A stretch of 64,000 nt of DNA from Virgibacillus dokdonensis. GTDB taxonomy: Bacteria > Bacillota > Bacilli > Bacillales > Amphibacillaceae. The notes under the pieces are model-generated. The model was not told where the DNA came from and searched no databases. It saw only the letters and a list, made by a program, of their open reading frames with translations. How positions within the stretch are numbered: position 1 is the first letter of the stretch; each line of letters begins with the position of its first letter. Made by a program: the position numbers and the translations under genes. The stretch lies in assembly GCF_900166595.1 (NCBI RefSeq), contig NZ_LT745763.1, positions 3,409,333 to 3,473,332 of the forward strand, given 5' to 3'. Below, in pieces: positions 1-8,071 of the stretch.

Positions 1-432
1 TACTTGTAAAAATTCTTCGTCTTTTTCTGCGGTTTGTTTCGCTTTCGCTAATTGAAAGGGAAAAGCTTGGCCATTTTGTTTAAATGTCCCCGTAATTTGA
101 TTGGATTCCATTTCCCCTTCAAACGAAATGTACTGATTTTGTACTTTTGTTGTAAAAGTAATCGCTTTCTCCCCATCCTGTTTAACCGTTGTCAAAGGAT
201 AATCAAGCAACCCTTGAACGGGAATGCTCATCGTCCCAGATAGCTCACTAGCTTGCTTTTGCAAGGTCACTTCGATGCCTAAGGGCTGATCTGGAATTTC
301 AATTGCGCCTTCATAATATCCAGCAACATCCGCTTTCGCTTCTTTTTCCCTATCTGCTTTATCTGCGGACTCACACGCTGTTAACAGCAACCCAAAAAAA
401 ACGACGACGATAACACACCATATTTTCTGCAA
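1..432 (-). CDS. Secreted lipoprotein, N-terminal part (cut by window edge)
   Basis: The first 144 codons are visible; the rest lies left of the window. The start is a TTG at 432, preceded by GGGAGGGG. The N-terminus has a lipoprotein signal: a short charged start, a hydrophobic run and the lipobox LLTAC, with the cysteine about residue 20. A charged linker follows. The next roughly 100 residues alternate strand-like segments with the pattern GAIEIPDQPL...GTMSIPVQG...ITGTFKQNG. This pattern is typical of the beta-rich domain preceding the catalytic domain in some secreted alpha/beta hydrolases. That assignment is inferred from pattern only, and no catalytic residues are inside the window. The lipoprotein call is firm; the hydrolase call is tentative. 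Confidence 0.75.
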   Translation of the reverse strand, partial: MQKIWCVIVVVFFGLLLTACESADKADREKEAKADVAGYYEGAIEIPDQPLGIEVTLQKQASELSGTMSIPVQGLLDYPLTTVKQDGEKAITFTTKVQNQYISFEGEMESNQITGTFKQNGQAFPFQLAKAKQTAEKDEEFLQV

Positions 433-655
433 CAAACCCCTCCCTTTCCCCTTATAAACGAAGCATTATTTATCACATTAAAGATAACAATTAGAAATCA
501 CCTCCACCACCTAAGATAGATCCCGCTCTATTATTGAATTTCATTTGTTTAGAAATTCCAACAGCGTCCCTTTCATTTACAAATTCCTTGTGATTTGATA
601 GTCCAATTGCTTTTTCCGTAATTACTTTATTAACCAAGATCGTTTTACTACTTCA

Positions 656-2008
656 TTACAAAAACAATGACACGAGCCAAGGTGCTGCATACAACGTCAT
701 AAATTGCACCCCATAATTTACTCCTTTACGGTGCAAAAATCCAGCAACAAGTGCCACAACAATAACGCCAGCTATATTTACAATTCCCGCATCCATATAG
801 GCAAGCATAATGACAAGACCAAAGAATACACCTAACATGGCTTCATGCGGAATAAACCGGAATACGAAGGCACAAATTTGCTGTGCATATTTAATCGTAA
901 TATAAAACGTGATACTAATAGCGACAATGGACCCAATTAATGTAGCAACAATAAAATCAGACATAGACAACATATGGTGCAGATTATTTTCTTCTGTAAA
1001 TACTGGTGGCGCATTAAACAAAGGACCACCCGGACCAATTGCTGTAGGAGACAAAGGTAAACCTATAGCAATTAACGGGATAAGCGTCCCAGATAAATAA
1101 GCTGCGTTTGTCAGTCCATCCATACTGGATATAGCTCGAGCCGCCTTTTTTACTGGATCTTTTATTCGACTGGTTAACGTTTCGCCAAGGAAAATTGTCA
1201 TGCCAACAGGACTCATAAAAAAGGTGAGCACTCCTAAGATAGATGAGATCGAAGTTGTACCAATCTCCCTTCTGGTAAGGATTTTAAACGGATTTGGGAA
1301 TCCTTTTACTTTTTCCGTTCGTCGCATTGCAATATCTTTTTTGCCATAGCGTGGAAGCTTCCTTCTGATCCTTCCATTAAGTAACTCTGCTAATTTTAAA
1401 ATGACCGGGCCTATGGTTATTCCTAAAAAGAAGGATGTAAATACAGTTTGATCTTCAGGAACGATGCCTGTTTCCCAATAAAACATACGTAAGCCTTGGA
1501 TCAAAACAGCAAACGGTACAATGGAAAGTAGTGCAATCCAACGATTTTTCGTCATAAGTGCTAAAAAGATGGCACCGCCAAGAAAAATTTGGCTCGCGTA
1601 TTGCGTGATTTCATCGGATAAGGGAGCGATTAAATTCGCCATTAATAAACTCATAGGTACAGCAATCACAGTACCAATAACGGAACCCGATGCCATTTTT
1701 CGAATGCTCAGCTCAGACATGCCATGTTTTTTTAATACCATCGCATGCTCAACCATTGGTGCCGACATTACCCCACCAGGAATTCCGGCAATGGCAACTG
1801 GGATAGAATCGGTTAATTTTTTAGCAACAATTGCGGATATAAAAAAGGCTAGAATAACAATGGGTTCAAAACCTGATAGCACTAGTACTAATGTAACCGG
1901 CGCCAAGACAGCGGTTTCATCCGTTCCAGGTGCTATTCCAATAATGGTATACAAAATAGATCCTGCCACAGAAGCAGCTATCAATTGAATAATTAATACA
2001 GCATCCAT
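656..2008 (-). CDS. TctA-family permease (tripartite tricarboxylate transporter large subunit)
   Basis: This 450-residue, very hydrophobic protein has about ten to twelve membrane segments. The early GIAPGTDETAVLAP stretch and the later glycine/proline-rich GLPLSPTAIGPGGP segment fit the TctA fold, in which two related halves each carry a GxxPG-type motif. TctA proteins are the large membrane subunit of secondary tripartite carriers for citrate-like carboxylates and work with a small TctB subunit and a periplasmic or lipoprotein TctC receptor. The 81-residue gene just upstream, three bases away, could fill the small-subunit role. No TctC receptor gene lies in the window. It is slightly shorter than the usual 500 residues. 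The substrate cannot be read from the sequence. Confidence 0.7.
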   Translation of the reverse strand: MDAVLIIQLIAASVAGSILYTIIGIAPGTDETAVLAPVTLVLVLSGFEPIVILAFFISAIVAKKLTDSIPVAIAGIPGGVMSAPMVEHAMVLKKHGMSELSIRKMASGSVIGTVIAVPMSLLMANLIAPLSDEITQYASQIFLGGAIFLALMTKNRWIALLSIVPFAVLIQGLRMFYWETGIVPEDQTVFTSFFLGITIGPVILKLAELLNGRIRRKLPRYGKKDIAMRRTEKVKGFPNPFKILTRREIGTTSISSILGVLTFFMSPVGMTIFLGETLTSRIKDPVKKAARAISSMDGLTNAAYLSGTLIPLIAIGLPLSPTAIGPGGPLFNAPPVFTEENNLHHMLSMSDFIVATLIGSIVAISITFYITIKYAQQICAFVFRFIPHEAMLGVFFGLVIMLAYMDAGIVNIAGVIVVALVAGFLHRKGVNYGVQFMTLYAAPWLVSLFL

Positions 2009-2011
2009 TGT

Positions 2012-2257
2012 CTATTCCTCCTCCTCATCCATATAACGGAAATTTCGTTTCGGTTTAATGAGCAAACTGCTAATAATGAATCCTACAACAGCACCAACTA
2101 AGCCAAATATAAGAGGTTTTGGTGGATCATTTGGTGCTATTATATAAGCACCGAGTGTTGTAATCGTAGATATAATAATCGCTATAACGAGATCTTTAAT
2201 ATGTACGAGGTCTTCCCACACCTCAATGTTTTCTTCTTCCTGTCTCTGTTGTGCCAT
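2012..2257 (-). CDS. Small two-helix membrane protein, probable partner of the TctA-like permease
   Basis: This 81-residue protein has an acidic, polar N-terminus (about residues 1-22), two hydrophobic segments (about 23-43 and 48-67) and a charged tail rich in Arg and Glu. The start ATG at 2257 has a good AAAGGAG ribosome binding site. It ends three bases before the TctA-like gene, so the two are almost certainly co-transcribed and translationally linked. It is shorter than classical TctB (four helices, about 150 residues), so it may be a reduced small subunit or an unrelated accessory protein. I do not recognise the family from sequence alone. Confidence 0.65.
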   Translation of the reverse strand: MAQQRQEEENIEVWEDLVHIKDLVIAIIISTITTLGAYIIAPNDPPKPLIFGLVGAVVGFIISSLLIKPKRNFRYMDEEEE

Positions 2258-2441
2258 ATCGTTTACTCCTTTACTTCAACATAGTATCTGAAATTATATT
2301 ATACAATGTACAGCTAGATTCTTGAAGTCGTATACATGATAGAAACGCATAAAGATAACTTTCATTTCATACTTTCTTTTTCCTTAAAAACCCTCCCACG
2401 TCTATATTAGGCAAAAAGAGGCTGTGGAAAGGTGCAGCTTC

Positions 2442-2527
2442 TTAGAAAAACTTTGCTTATGGCAAAAGGCGTAGTTTTTTTTCTTATACTATAAACCTTT
2501 TAAATTTATGCTTTCCTATAGTGTAAA
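2442..2527 (+). repeat. Repeat family A, copy 1
   Basis: The copy runs from TTAGAAAAACTT to CTATAGTGTAAA. The right half keeps the TTATACTATA...CTATAGTGTAA inverted pair. The left hairpin is degraded (CTTTGCTTATGGC). It lies in the gap downstream of the plus-strand side of the TctA locus and is the first of about a dozen copies in the window. Confidence 0.8.
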
Positions 2528-2837
2528 ATAATTATTATTCGATTATCACCATCCCTTTTTATAATTCTTACTGGTTTTGCGTCCTTTAAATCGGTAGTTC
2601 CTCTCTCCAACAAACGTTGCATGGGTATTGCCAACTTTAGTAACTGTAGCTACACACATGTACAAAGTGATCTCACATTTTCTGTTCCTCTAAATTGGAC
2701 GTTCTTTTATCCAGTTAAAATAGTTTCTACATAAAAAATATGACTTGCTATAAATATTTGTACCCGTTTTAGGGAATGATAACGCATAGTACTAGTACTA
2801 CAAAGTACGCTAACGAATACATTATAGAGGTGAGAAA

Positions 2838-3101
2838 ATGGGACGCGATGAGCATTAGAAAAACTTGGCTTGTCGTCAAGTCTTATGGCGAATGGCATAG
2901 TTTTTCTTATACTATAACCCTTAAAACTTTTATACTTTCCTATAGTGTAAAAAATCTAAAAACAGCTTTATGGCACAGACGCCGAAAACTCAAATGACAG
3001 ACGGAATGGATGTCGAGTTTGCAGAAGAAAACGCAGATCACAATGACCTAGAAGCACAAGAGCGTGCCCGTCAAGCGGATAAACGAGCAAAGCGAAAATA
3101 A
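2838..3101 (+). pseudogene. yfhD-like small-protein gene split by a family A repeat
   Basis: A GAGGTGAG ribosome binding site precedes ATG at 2838, which encodes MGRDEH and then meets TAG at 2856. The typical YfhD family N-terminus (MGRD...) is thus followed at once by repeat A. After the repeat, at about 2952, the same frame resumes with KSKNSFMAQTPKTQM and continues to a stop at 3099-3101. That part includes DGMDVEFAEENADHNDLEAQ and ends RARQADKRAKRK. From memory of the family, YfhD proteins are about 50-60 residues with this order of motifs. The two pieces together would make about 55 residues. An internal ATG at 2970 has no ribosome binding site, so the gene is probably dead. Confidence 0.75.
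2855..2951 (+). repeat. Repeat family A, copy 2 (inside yfhD-like gene)
   Basis: This is a full-length copy of about 97 bp. The left hairpin is ACTTGGC-TTGTC-GTCAAGT, with one G-T pair, followed by CTTATGGCGAATGGC. The right part holds TTATACTATA and CTATAGTGTAA as an inverted pair. Both boundaries are visible because they interrupt a recognisable reading frame. Confidence 0.88.
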
Positions 3102-3159
3102 TTCCACAGCACATCAATTTACTGTAAGGAATGCTCCTCACAAAAGGATTGTTGTGGTT

Positions 3160-3243
3160 ATGTTTAATATGGGGCGCCATCATCCTAAAAAGAGAAGGAA
3201 CCGGCACCCATATACATATCTTCAACAAATGCCCTTGTTTTGA
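3160..3243 (+). CDS. Possible very small basic protein (uncertain)
   Basis: A 27-codon frame starts at ATG 3160 (or the in-frame ATG at 3169) and reads MFNMGRHHPKKRRNRHPY..., ending in TGA at 3241. It is strongly basic and rich in histidine and arginine. A weak AAAAGGA lies upstream. Its stop codon lies within the left end of repeat A copy 3 (TTTGAAAACTT), so its original 3' end may have been removed by that repeat. I do not recognise it, and chance is a real alternative. Confidence 0.2.
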   Translation: MFNMGRHHPKKRRNRHPYTYLQQMPLF

Positions 3244-3332
3244 AAACTTTCCTTATTCCCCAGTCTCCTTGAGGAAGCCGTCGTTTTTCTTATACGATAA
3301 ACAAAAAATTCATGCTTTTCTATAGCGTAAAA
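3239..3332 (+). repeat. Repeat family A, copy 3
   Basis: This is a divergent full-length copy. The left part is weakly conserved (TTTGAAAACTTTCC...GGAAGCCGTCG). The right part is well kept: GTTTTTCTTATACGATAAAC then GCTTTTCTATAGCGTAAAA. It ends about 175 bases before the yueI start. Confidence 0.75.
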
Positions 3333-3508
3333 AAATAACTATTAACGCTTAAAGCTCGTTACCTATCCAAATTTATTCATTGAAGGAAACAGGCATACAC
3401 AAACAAGATATTATTCTTCCTATTCATACTTTGTACCCACTTTCTTTGCTTATCCACCTAACCCTTTGTACAATAGAATTATCATAAAAGAAGTGAGGAA
3501 TATAAATC

Positions 3509-3961
3509 ATGAGCAAGAAAAATGTCGAAGATTATCTCACAGAAGGAATGTATGGAACGAGACTGCCCAAAGATCACGAACGAAAGCAATTTTTAGGCAC
3601 ATTACGTGAACGAATTGTGCTCGCCCTTACCAAGGGACAGGTAATGTCCAATAAAGGATTAGAACAACTCGAAAAAGCAATGAAAGAAAATCCAGAAGCA
3701 AAATTAATTATTAACGGTCATGTTTCCTATCGCTTTTTAACAGAGGAAAAGAAAATTGCAGATAAATACGGCATCCCCCACTCTACAATTACCAATGAGG
3801 AAGCTGAAGATACAAATATTGGGGCAGTTTTAACTTATGACTATGCCATTGATAAAGAAGAAATATTTATTCAAGAAGAAACAGAGCAAACGAATGATGA
3901 AGAGGAAAAAAAAGAAGAAGATGGCTCCTTTTTCACTAAAATAAGAAGCTGGTTTGATTAA
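3509..3961 (+). CDS. yueI: YueI family protein (DUF1694)
   Basis: This 150-residue soluble protein matches the YueI family of Bacillaceae throughout. It starts KNVEDYLTEGMYGTRLPKDHERKQFLGTLRERI-like and contains the conserved core with EAKLIINGH and the YRFL segment. The family's length is about 130-150 residues. The last third is highly acidic (runs of Glu and Asp) before a C-terminal SWFD. No enzymatic function is established for the family. The start ATG follows AGAAGTGAGG. It stands alone between repeat copies and a strong terminator. Confidence 0.85.
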   Translation: MSKKNVEDYLTEGMYGTRLPKDHERKQFLGTLRERIVLALTKGQVMSNKGLEQLEKAMKENPEAKLIINGHVSYRFLTEEKKIADKYGIPHSTITNEEAEDTNIGAVLTYDYAIDKEEIFIQEETEQTNDEEEKKEEDGSFFTKIRSWFD

Positions 3962-3980
3962 CAAATTAACTTACTAATAT

Positions 3981-4030
3981 AAGGTAGGTTGTAGAAATTA
4001 TTTTATTTCTTTTCTACAAGCTACCTTATT
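3981..4030 (+). terminator. Rho-independent terminator after yueI
   Basis: The arms AAGGTAGgTTGTAGAAA and TTTCTACAAgCTACCTT pair almost perfectly around an A/T loop. The sequence then continues TATTTCATG. It lies 20 bases past the yueI stop codon. Confidence 0.85.
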
Positions 4031-4176
4031 TCATGATGCAAAATCATTAAAAATGATCTTTAGCGTCAAGCCTTTTCTAGCCCGTATTTGACTAATTAAA
4101 GACGTATCCGTTTTAAAAGACACTCCAGTTTAATTTCACTTTCACTCTCAGGAAAAATTTATGATAAAACTTACAA

Positions 4177-5670
4177 TTATTTTCCTTTTTTCTGTCGATG
4201 CTCTGCTCGAGCTGTCTTATAAAACGAAGCAGCCATTAATAGTATCACGATCGAAAAAGGCAATGCAGCAATAATAAGCATGTTTTGCAACCCTTGCGTG
4301 CCGCCAAAATAAACAATAATGGCAGCCAAAGCGGATTGCATGACACCCCACATAATCTTTACCGAATTACGGGGATTTAGCGTTCCATTTGTGCTTAGCA
4401 TCCCTAACACAAAGGTAGCGGAATCGGCAGAAGTAATAAAAAAAATAGCCACAACGAGGAGCGTAATCATTGACATAACAAACCCTAGTGGATATTGCTC
4501 TAAAACGCCAAAGGTGGACGTTTCAAGCGAAAACTCAGAAATCTTTGCCATGCCCTTCTGTTCCAAATTCAATGCGGAAACACCAAAAACAGAGAAAAAG
4601 ATAAAACAAATAATGGATGGTACGGCGAGTACACCAATCATGAACTCCTTTACTGTTCTCCCTTTAGAAATACGTGCAATGAAAATACCGACAAACGGAG
4701 CCCATGAAATCCACCAAGCCCAGTAAAAAATCGTCCAATTATTAATCCAAGTTCGTTTGTTTTCATCTTGAGGAGCTAATCGTAAACTCATATCAAAAAA
4801 ATCCGATACGTAGCTTCCTAATGTATGTGTAAACATGTTCAAAATATCTAAAGTCGGTCCTGCAAAAAACAACAGGAGTAATAACACAACAGCTAACCCC
4901 ATATTGGCATTGCTCAAATATTTAATTCCTCTTCCAATTCCCGACCAGGAAGAAGCAATAAATAACACCGTTGCCGTACCTAAAATGAGTAGTTGCATCC
5001 AAAACGTTGCAGGAGTATTAAATAAAAACGCTAACCCTCCGTTTATTTGCGCTGAACCAAATCCAAGTGTTGCGGCAACACCGATGACTGTCGCAAAAAC
5101 TGAAAGCACATCAATAACTTTACCAAACATGCCACGCATGCTTTTCTCCCCAAATATTGGCATTAACGTCACACTAATCAGTCCAGGTTGATCTCGATGA
5201 AACTTAAAATAAGCCAACACGAGTGCAACAATACCATATACTGCCCACGCATGGATCCCCCAATGAAAAAATGTATACTTTAAACTTTCCCGAATAGCTT
5301 CGTCTGAACCAGGTGTCGGTCCAGGCGTACTTTTAAACGCATGAGAAATTGGTTCTGCTGTTGTCCAAAACACGAGTCCTATTCCCATCCCTGCACTAAA
5401 TAACATCGCAAACCAAGATGGTAAACTGAATTCCGGATCATCTTTTTCTTTACCGAGCTTAATATTTCCATATCTTGAAAAAATAAGATATATACTAAAT
5501 GCTAATATAACCATAACAGCTAGCAAATAATACCAGCCAAAATAATTGGACACTGCTGCCGTTACATTAGCTGTGAAATCTTCCAAACCTACAGGTGATA
5601 CCGAACCCCAAATAACAACCGCAATACATATAACTAAAGAATACCAAAATACACTTGTGACATTCTTCAT
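4177..5670 (-). CDS. BCCT family glycine betaine/choline-type transporter (OpuD-like)
   Basis: This 497-residue protein has twelve membrane segments and BCCT signatures: the glycine-rich SAGMGIGLVFWTTAEP segment (about residues 90-105), the tryptophan-rich INNWTIFYWAWWISWAPFVG segment (about 310-330) and the following IARISKGRTVKEF. The GMGIG motif is typical of sodium-coupled betaine carriers, so uptake of a quaternary ammonium osmolyte with Na+ is likely. The C-terminal tail is short and basic. A perfect sigma-B-like promoter lies about 55 bases upstream of the start, fitting osmotic stress control. The exact solute (betaine, ectoine, choline or carnitine) cannot be fixed from sequence alone. 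Confidence 0.88.
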   Translation of the reverse strand: MKNVTSVFWYSLVICIAVVIWGSVSPVGLEDFTANVTAAVSNYFGWYYLLAVMVILAFSIYLIFSRYGNIKLGKEKDDPEFSLPSWFAMLFSAGMGIGLVFWTTAEPISHAFKSTPGPTPGSDEAIRESLKYTFFHWGIHAWAVYGIVALVLAYFKFHRDQPGLISVTLMPIFGEKSMRGMFGKVIDVLSVFATVIGVAATLGFGSAQINGGLAFLFNTPATFWMQLLILGTATVLFIASSWSGIGRGIKYLSNANMGLAVVLLLLLFFAGPTLDILNMFTHTLGSYVSDFFDMSLRLAPQDENKRTWINNWTIFYWAWWISWAPFVGIFIARISKGRTVKEFMIGVLAVPSIICFIFFSVFGVSALNLEQKGMAKISEFSLETSTFGVLEQYPLGFVMSMITLLVVAIFFITSADSATFVLGMLSTNGTLNPRNSVKIMWGVMQSALAAIIVYFGGTQGLQNMLIIAALPFSIVILLMAASFYKTARAEHRQKKGK

Positions 5671-5722
5671 CCATTCACCTCTTCCCTGATTTACGGACCT
5701 TTAGCTTTTACTAGCTTTATAT

Positions 5723-5747
5723 ATACCCGATTTTGCAATAATTAAAC
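5723..5747 (-). promoter_or_regulatory. Sigma-B-type promoter for the OpuD-like gene
   Basis: On the minus strand GTTTAA (5747-5742), a 13-base spacer and GGGTAT (5728-5723) match the Bacillus sigma-B consensus exactly. The predicted transcript start is about 45 bases before the ATG at 5670. In Bacillus several osmolyte uptake genes are under sigma-B, so the position makes sense. Confidence 0.7.
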
Positions 5748-5989
5748 AAATTTTTCATACGAAGAGTACTCATTGAAACGTCTAACACCCATTCTTTAAA
5801 AAATTGTTTTAATCATAAATTATACAATTTCAAACATCATTCATGCAATTTTATCCAATCTGCCATTACTTTTTTAAGCTTTTTTTGTACTATAAATGTA
5901 AACAATATCGAATACGAACAACGAAAGCGTTTTCCACCATAAATTTTTGGCAATAAAGCATGTTTTATTAACGTAAGGAGGCTACTAAT

Positions 5990-6457
5990 GTGAAGATAAT
6001 TATTGATATCGATGCCATACATAAGGACACATGCGTTACGATCCAAGCAAAAGAATGGTCTAACGAGCTAAAAGAAATTGTGGATTATTTACAAGACAAA
6101 GATGCTGCCCCATCACGATTATTTGCGGTAGATAATGAACAAACAATTTTGTTACACCCACAGAAAATTGATTATATTTATGCTGACAAGAGAAAAATTT
6201 TTGCTGCTGTCGGAGATAAACGTTTTGAAATAAGGATGAAATTATACGAAGTTGAAAAAACTTTAAAACATGCACATTTCATGCGCTTTTCAAAGTCTGT
6301 TATTGGAAACGTACTTCGAATAGCGTATTTTGAACTACATTTTAATGGCAATCTATGTGTTTATTTTCAATCAGGTAATAAAGAATACGTGAACCATAAA
6401 TATGTGAAAGCAATTAAAAGAAAACTAATGATGGGTGGAGAAAAAAATGTGGATTGA
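5990..6457 (+). CDS. LytTR-domain DNA-binding regulator
   Basis: This 155-residue protein lacks a receiver domain. The C-terminal half (about residues 50-150) is a LytTR domain, seen in LLHPQKIDYIYADKRKIFAAV, then YEVEKTL, FMRFSKSVIGN and the final basic HKYVKAIKRKL. The N-terminal half is a short domain common to stand-alone LytTR proteins. Start: the AAGGAGG at 5975-5981 points to GTG at 5990, because the nearby ATG is followed directly by TGA. It overlaps the DUF3021 membrane-protein gene by 11 bases. Such LytTR/membrane-protein pairs are known as LytTR regulatory systems, in which the membrane partner usually restrains the regulator. The target genes are unknown. Confidence 0.85.
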   Translation: MKIIIDIDAIHKDTCVTIQAKEWSNELKEIVDYLQDKDAAPSRLFAVDNEQTILLHPQKIDYIYADKRKIFAAVGDKRFEIRMKLYEVEKTLKHAHFMRFSKSVIGNVLRIAYFELHFNGNLCVYFQSGNKEYVNHKYVKAIKRKLMMGGEKNVD

Positions 6458-6848
6458 AGCCATAAAACGTTTAACAGTTGGCGTCGCTATTGCTGGATTA
6501 ATCACGTTTATCGTGCTTACCGTTATTACCTTTCAAGACATCGAAATATCAATCATGTATTTTTGGAAAAGTGCGCTATCTACGCTATTCATAGCGTCTT
6601 ACTTTGCATTAGCATCACTTCTATTTGAACGAGAGCATTGGAGTCCATTAAAGCAAACAAGCATTCACTACCTGTTGTCAAATTTATTCTTTTTTCCCAT
6701 AGCCATTTGGGCAGATTGGCTACATATGTCCATCAAATCATTACTATTCGCTATTGTAATCTTCACTATTATATACACTATCATTTGGATTATTGGCATG
6801 TGGATACAAAAAAGAAACGTCTTGCAATTAAATAAGGCAATGAAGTGA
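6447..6848 (+). CDS. DUF3021 membrane protein, partner of LytTR regulator
   Basis: This 133-residue protein has four membrane helices (about residues 10-30, 40-60, 75-92 and 98-118) and a short basic tail. This is the size and layout of DUF3021 proteins, regularly encoded directly behind LytTR regulators. The ATG at 6447 is favoured over the in-frame GTG at 6435, because GGGTGGAG lies at the right distance before the ATG. Translation is coupled to the LytTR gene by overlap. A role as membrane-bound modulator or anti-activator of the LytTR protein is inferred from known pairs in streptococci. Nothing in the sequence shows the signal sensed. Confidence 0.75.
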   Translation: MWIEAIKRLTVGVAIAGLITFIVLTVITFQDIEISIMYFWKSALSTLFIASYFALASLLFEREHWSPLKQTSIHYLLSNLFFFPIAIWADWLHMSIKSLLFAIVIFTIIYTIIWIIGMWIQKRNVLQLNKAMK

Positions 6849-6944
6849 AGCTTCATTTATTTTCTATGTCCGAAAGACTTTTAACAAGTTGACTTCCAAA
6901 CTCTCGAAATGGTGCATCTTATGTCTGGAATAAAAAAACTGTCT

Positions 6945-7016
6945 TTAGAAAACGAAGGCTTGTCGTCAAAGTTTTTATGGTGAGAAAACGCTGTCGTTTT
7001 TAAAAAGATTTTATGC
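6945..7016 (+). repeat. Repeat family A, copy 4 (right end lost)
   Basis: The copy starts TTAGAAAACGAAGGCTTGTCGTC and continues with a diverged hairpin and GTTTTTAAAAAGATTTTATGC. The CTATAGTG end is missing. The copy sits in the roughly 300-base gap between the DUF3021 gene and the DJ-1/PfpI gene. Nothing else was seen in this gap. Confidence 0.6.
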
Positions 7017-7164
7017 AAGGTAACAGTTTATTTTCATCGTAGTCAGTGATTTATCCAATATACTTACTCATGATGGTTGCCCAAATTCTCTCTTTAATAG
7101 CTCCAGCTTTCTTGTAATGCGGTTCGTTTGCTACAATAGTTGTATACGGATACGGAGGGATACA

Positions 7165-7695
7165 ATGCGATTAAAAAACAAACAAGTCATTGCACTTGTA
7201 GATCATGACTTTGAAGACTTGGAACTTTGGTATCCAGTCCTGCGTTTACAAGAAGAGGGAGCTACCGTTCATTTAGTAGGTAAGGAAGCTGAAAAAGTAT
7301 ACCATGGGAAATATGGTGTACCAGCTACTTCCGATTTCGCATTCTCTGACGTCTGCGTTGACGACTATGATGCTATTTTAGTCCCTGGAGGTTGGGCACC
7401 AGATAAATTGCGACGCTATTCAGAGGTAATTCAAATGGTACAAGCAATGAATGAAAAACAAAAGCCAATCGGACAAATCTGCCATGCTGGATGGGTATTG
7501 ATTTCAGCGAACATCTTAACCAATAAAAAAGTAACCAGCACTCCTGGCATTAAAGATGATATGATGAATGCAGGGGCTACTTGGATAGATGAGCCTGTCG
7601 TTGTTGACGGCCACCTCATTTCAAGTCGTAGACCACCAGACTTACCAGCTTATATGAAAACATTTTGTGATGTTTTAGCAGGCAAAAACCAATAA
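7165..7695 (+). CDS. DJ-1/PfpI family type 1 glutamine amidotransferase-like protein
   Basis: This protein has 176 residues from the ATG at 7165, chosen because GGAGG lies 6 bases before it; an upstream ATG at 7117 has no such site. The fold is shown by VIALVDHDFEDLELWYPVLRL with the family Glu (about residue 17), LVPGGWAPDKLR, and the nucleophile elbow GQICHAGW with Cys106 and His107. The end, GHLISSRRPPDLPAYM, is also typical. Members of this branch (PfpI, YfkM, general stress protein 18) act as glyoxalase/deglycase or peptidase-like stress proteins. It appears monocistronic and ends in a terminator. The exact activity is not decided. Confidence 0.88.
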   Translation: MRLKNKQVIALVDHDFEDLELWYPVLRLQEEGATVHLVGKEAEKVYHGKYGVPATSDFAFSDVCVDDYDAILVPGGWAPDKLRRYSEVIQMVQAMNEKQKPIGQICHAGWVLISANILTNKKVTSTPGIKDDMMNAGATWIDEPVVVDGHLISSRRPPDLPAYMKTFCDVLAGKNQ

Positions 7696-7814
7696 ACAGC
7701 CTTCGTTCTTTTAGACAAGATTTATCCAGCAGACCTTCCTAAGCTTGTAGTGGGAGCTTTACAACACGCACTATTGGAATACATGTACATTGTTTTTAAT
7801 TAGATGATCTATGC

Positions 7815-7855
7815 ATACTCCTGTGAACCAAATACGGTATACAGGAGTATTTTTC
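7815..7855 (+). terminator. Terminator after the PfpI-like gene
   Basis: ATACTCCTGT and ACAGGAGTAT form a perfect 10-bp stem with a 16-base loop, followed by TTTTTCC. Confidence 0.85.
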
Positions 7856-7869
7856 CTATTCATATACAC

Positions 7870-7898
7870 TTTACACAAAGAAACCGTTTCCATATAAT
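7870..7898 (+). promoter_or_regulatory. Sigma-A promoter with cre-like site for acetoacetyl-CoA synthetase
   Basis: TTTACA (7870-7875), a 17-base spacer and TATAAT (7893-7898) form a near-ideal promoter. The spacer holds AGAAACCGTTTCCA (7879-7892), a palindromic match to the CcpA cre consensus with two mismatches. Repression by CcpA when sugar is plentiful would follow. The leader to the gene is about 165 bases. Confidence 0.6.
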
Positions 7899-8071
7899 GA
7901 AAGAAAGAATCATCTGATAAAATAAATTTCACATCGAGAAAGAGACAATCTAATATCTCTTGTTTTGTTAATGGAACGAATTGAACGTAGAAGGCTGTGG
8001 CTTCCGCTTTATCCTCAGAATTTGGGAAAAGGAAGCCTTACAGCACTTCAAAAAGGGGAACAAGGAGGGGC

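Noticed and set aside
5837..6046. Minus-strand open frame opposite the LytTR gene
   Set aside because: No ribosome binding site, overlaps the 5' end of a well-supported gene, no family resemblance.
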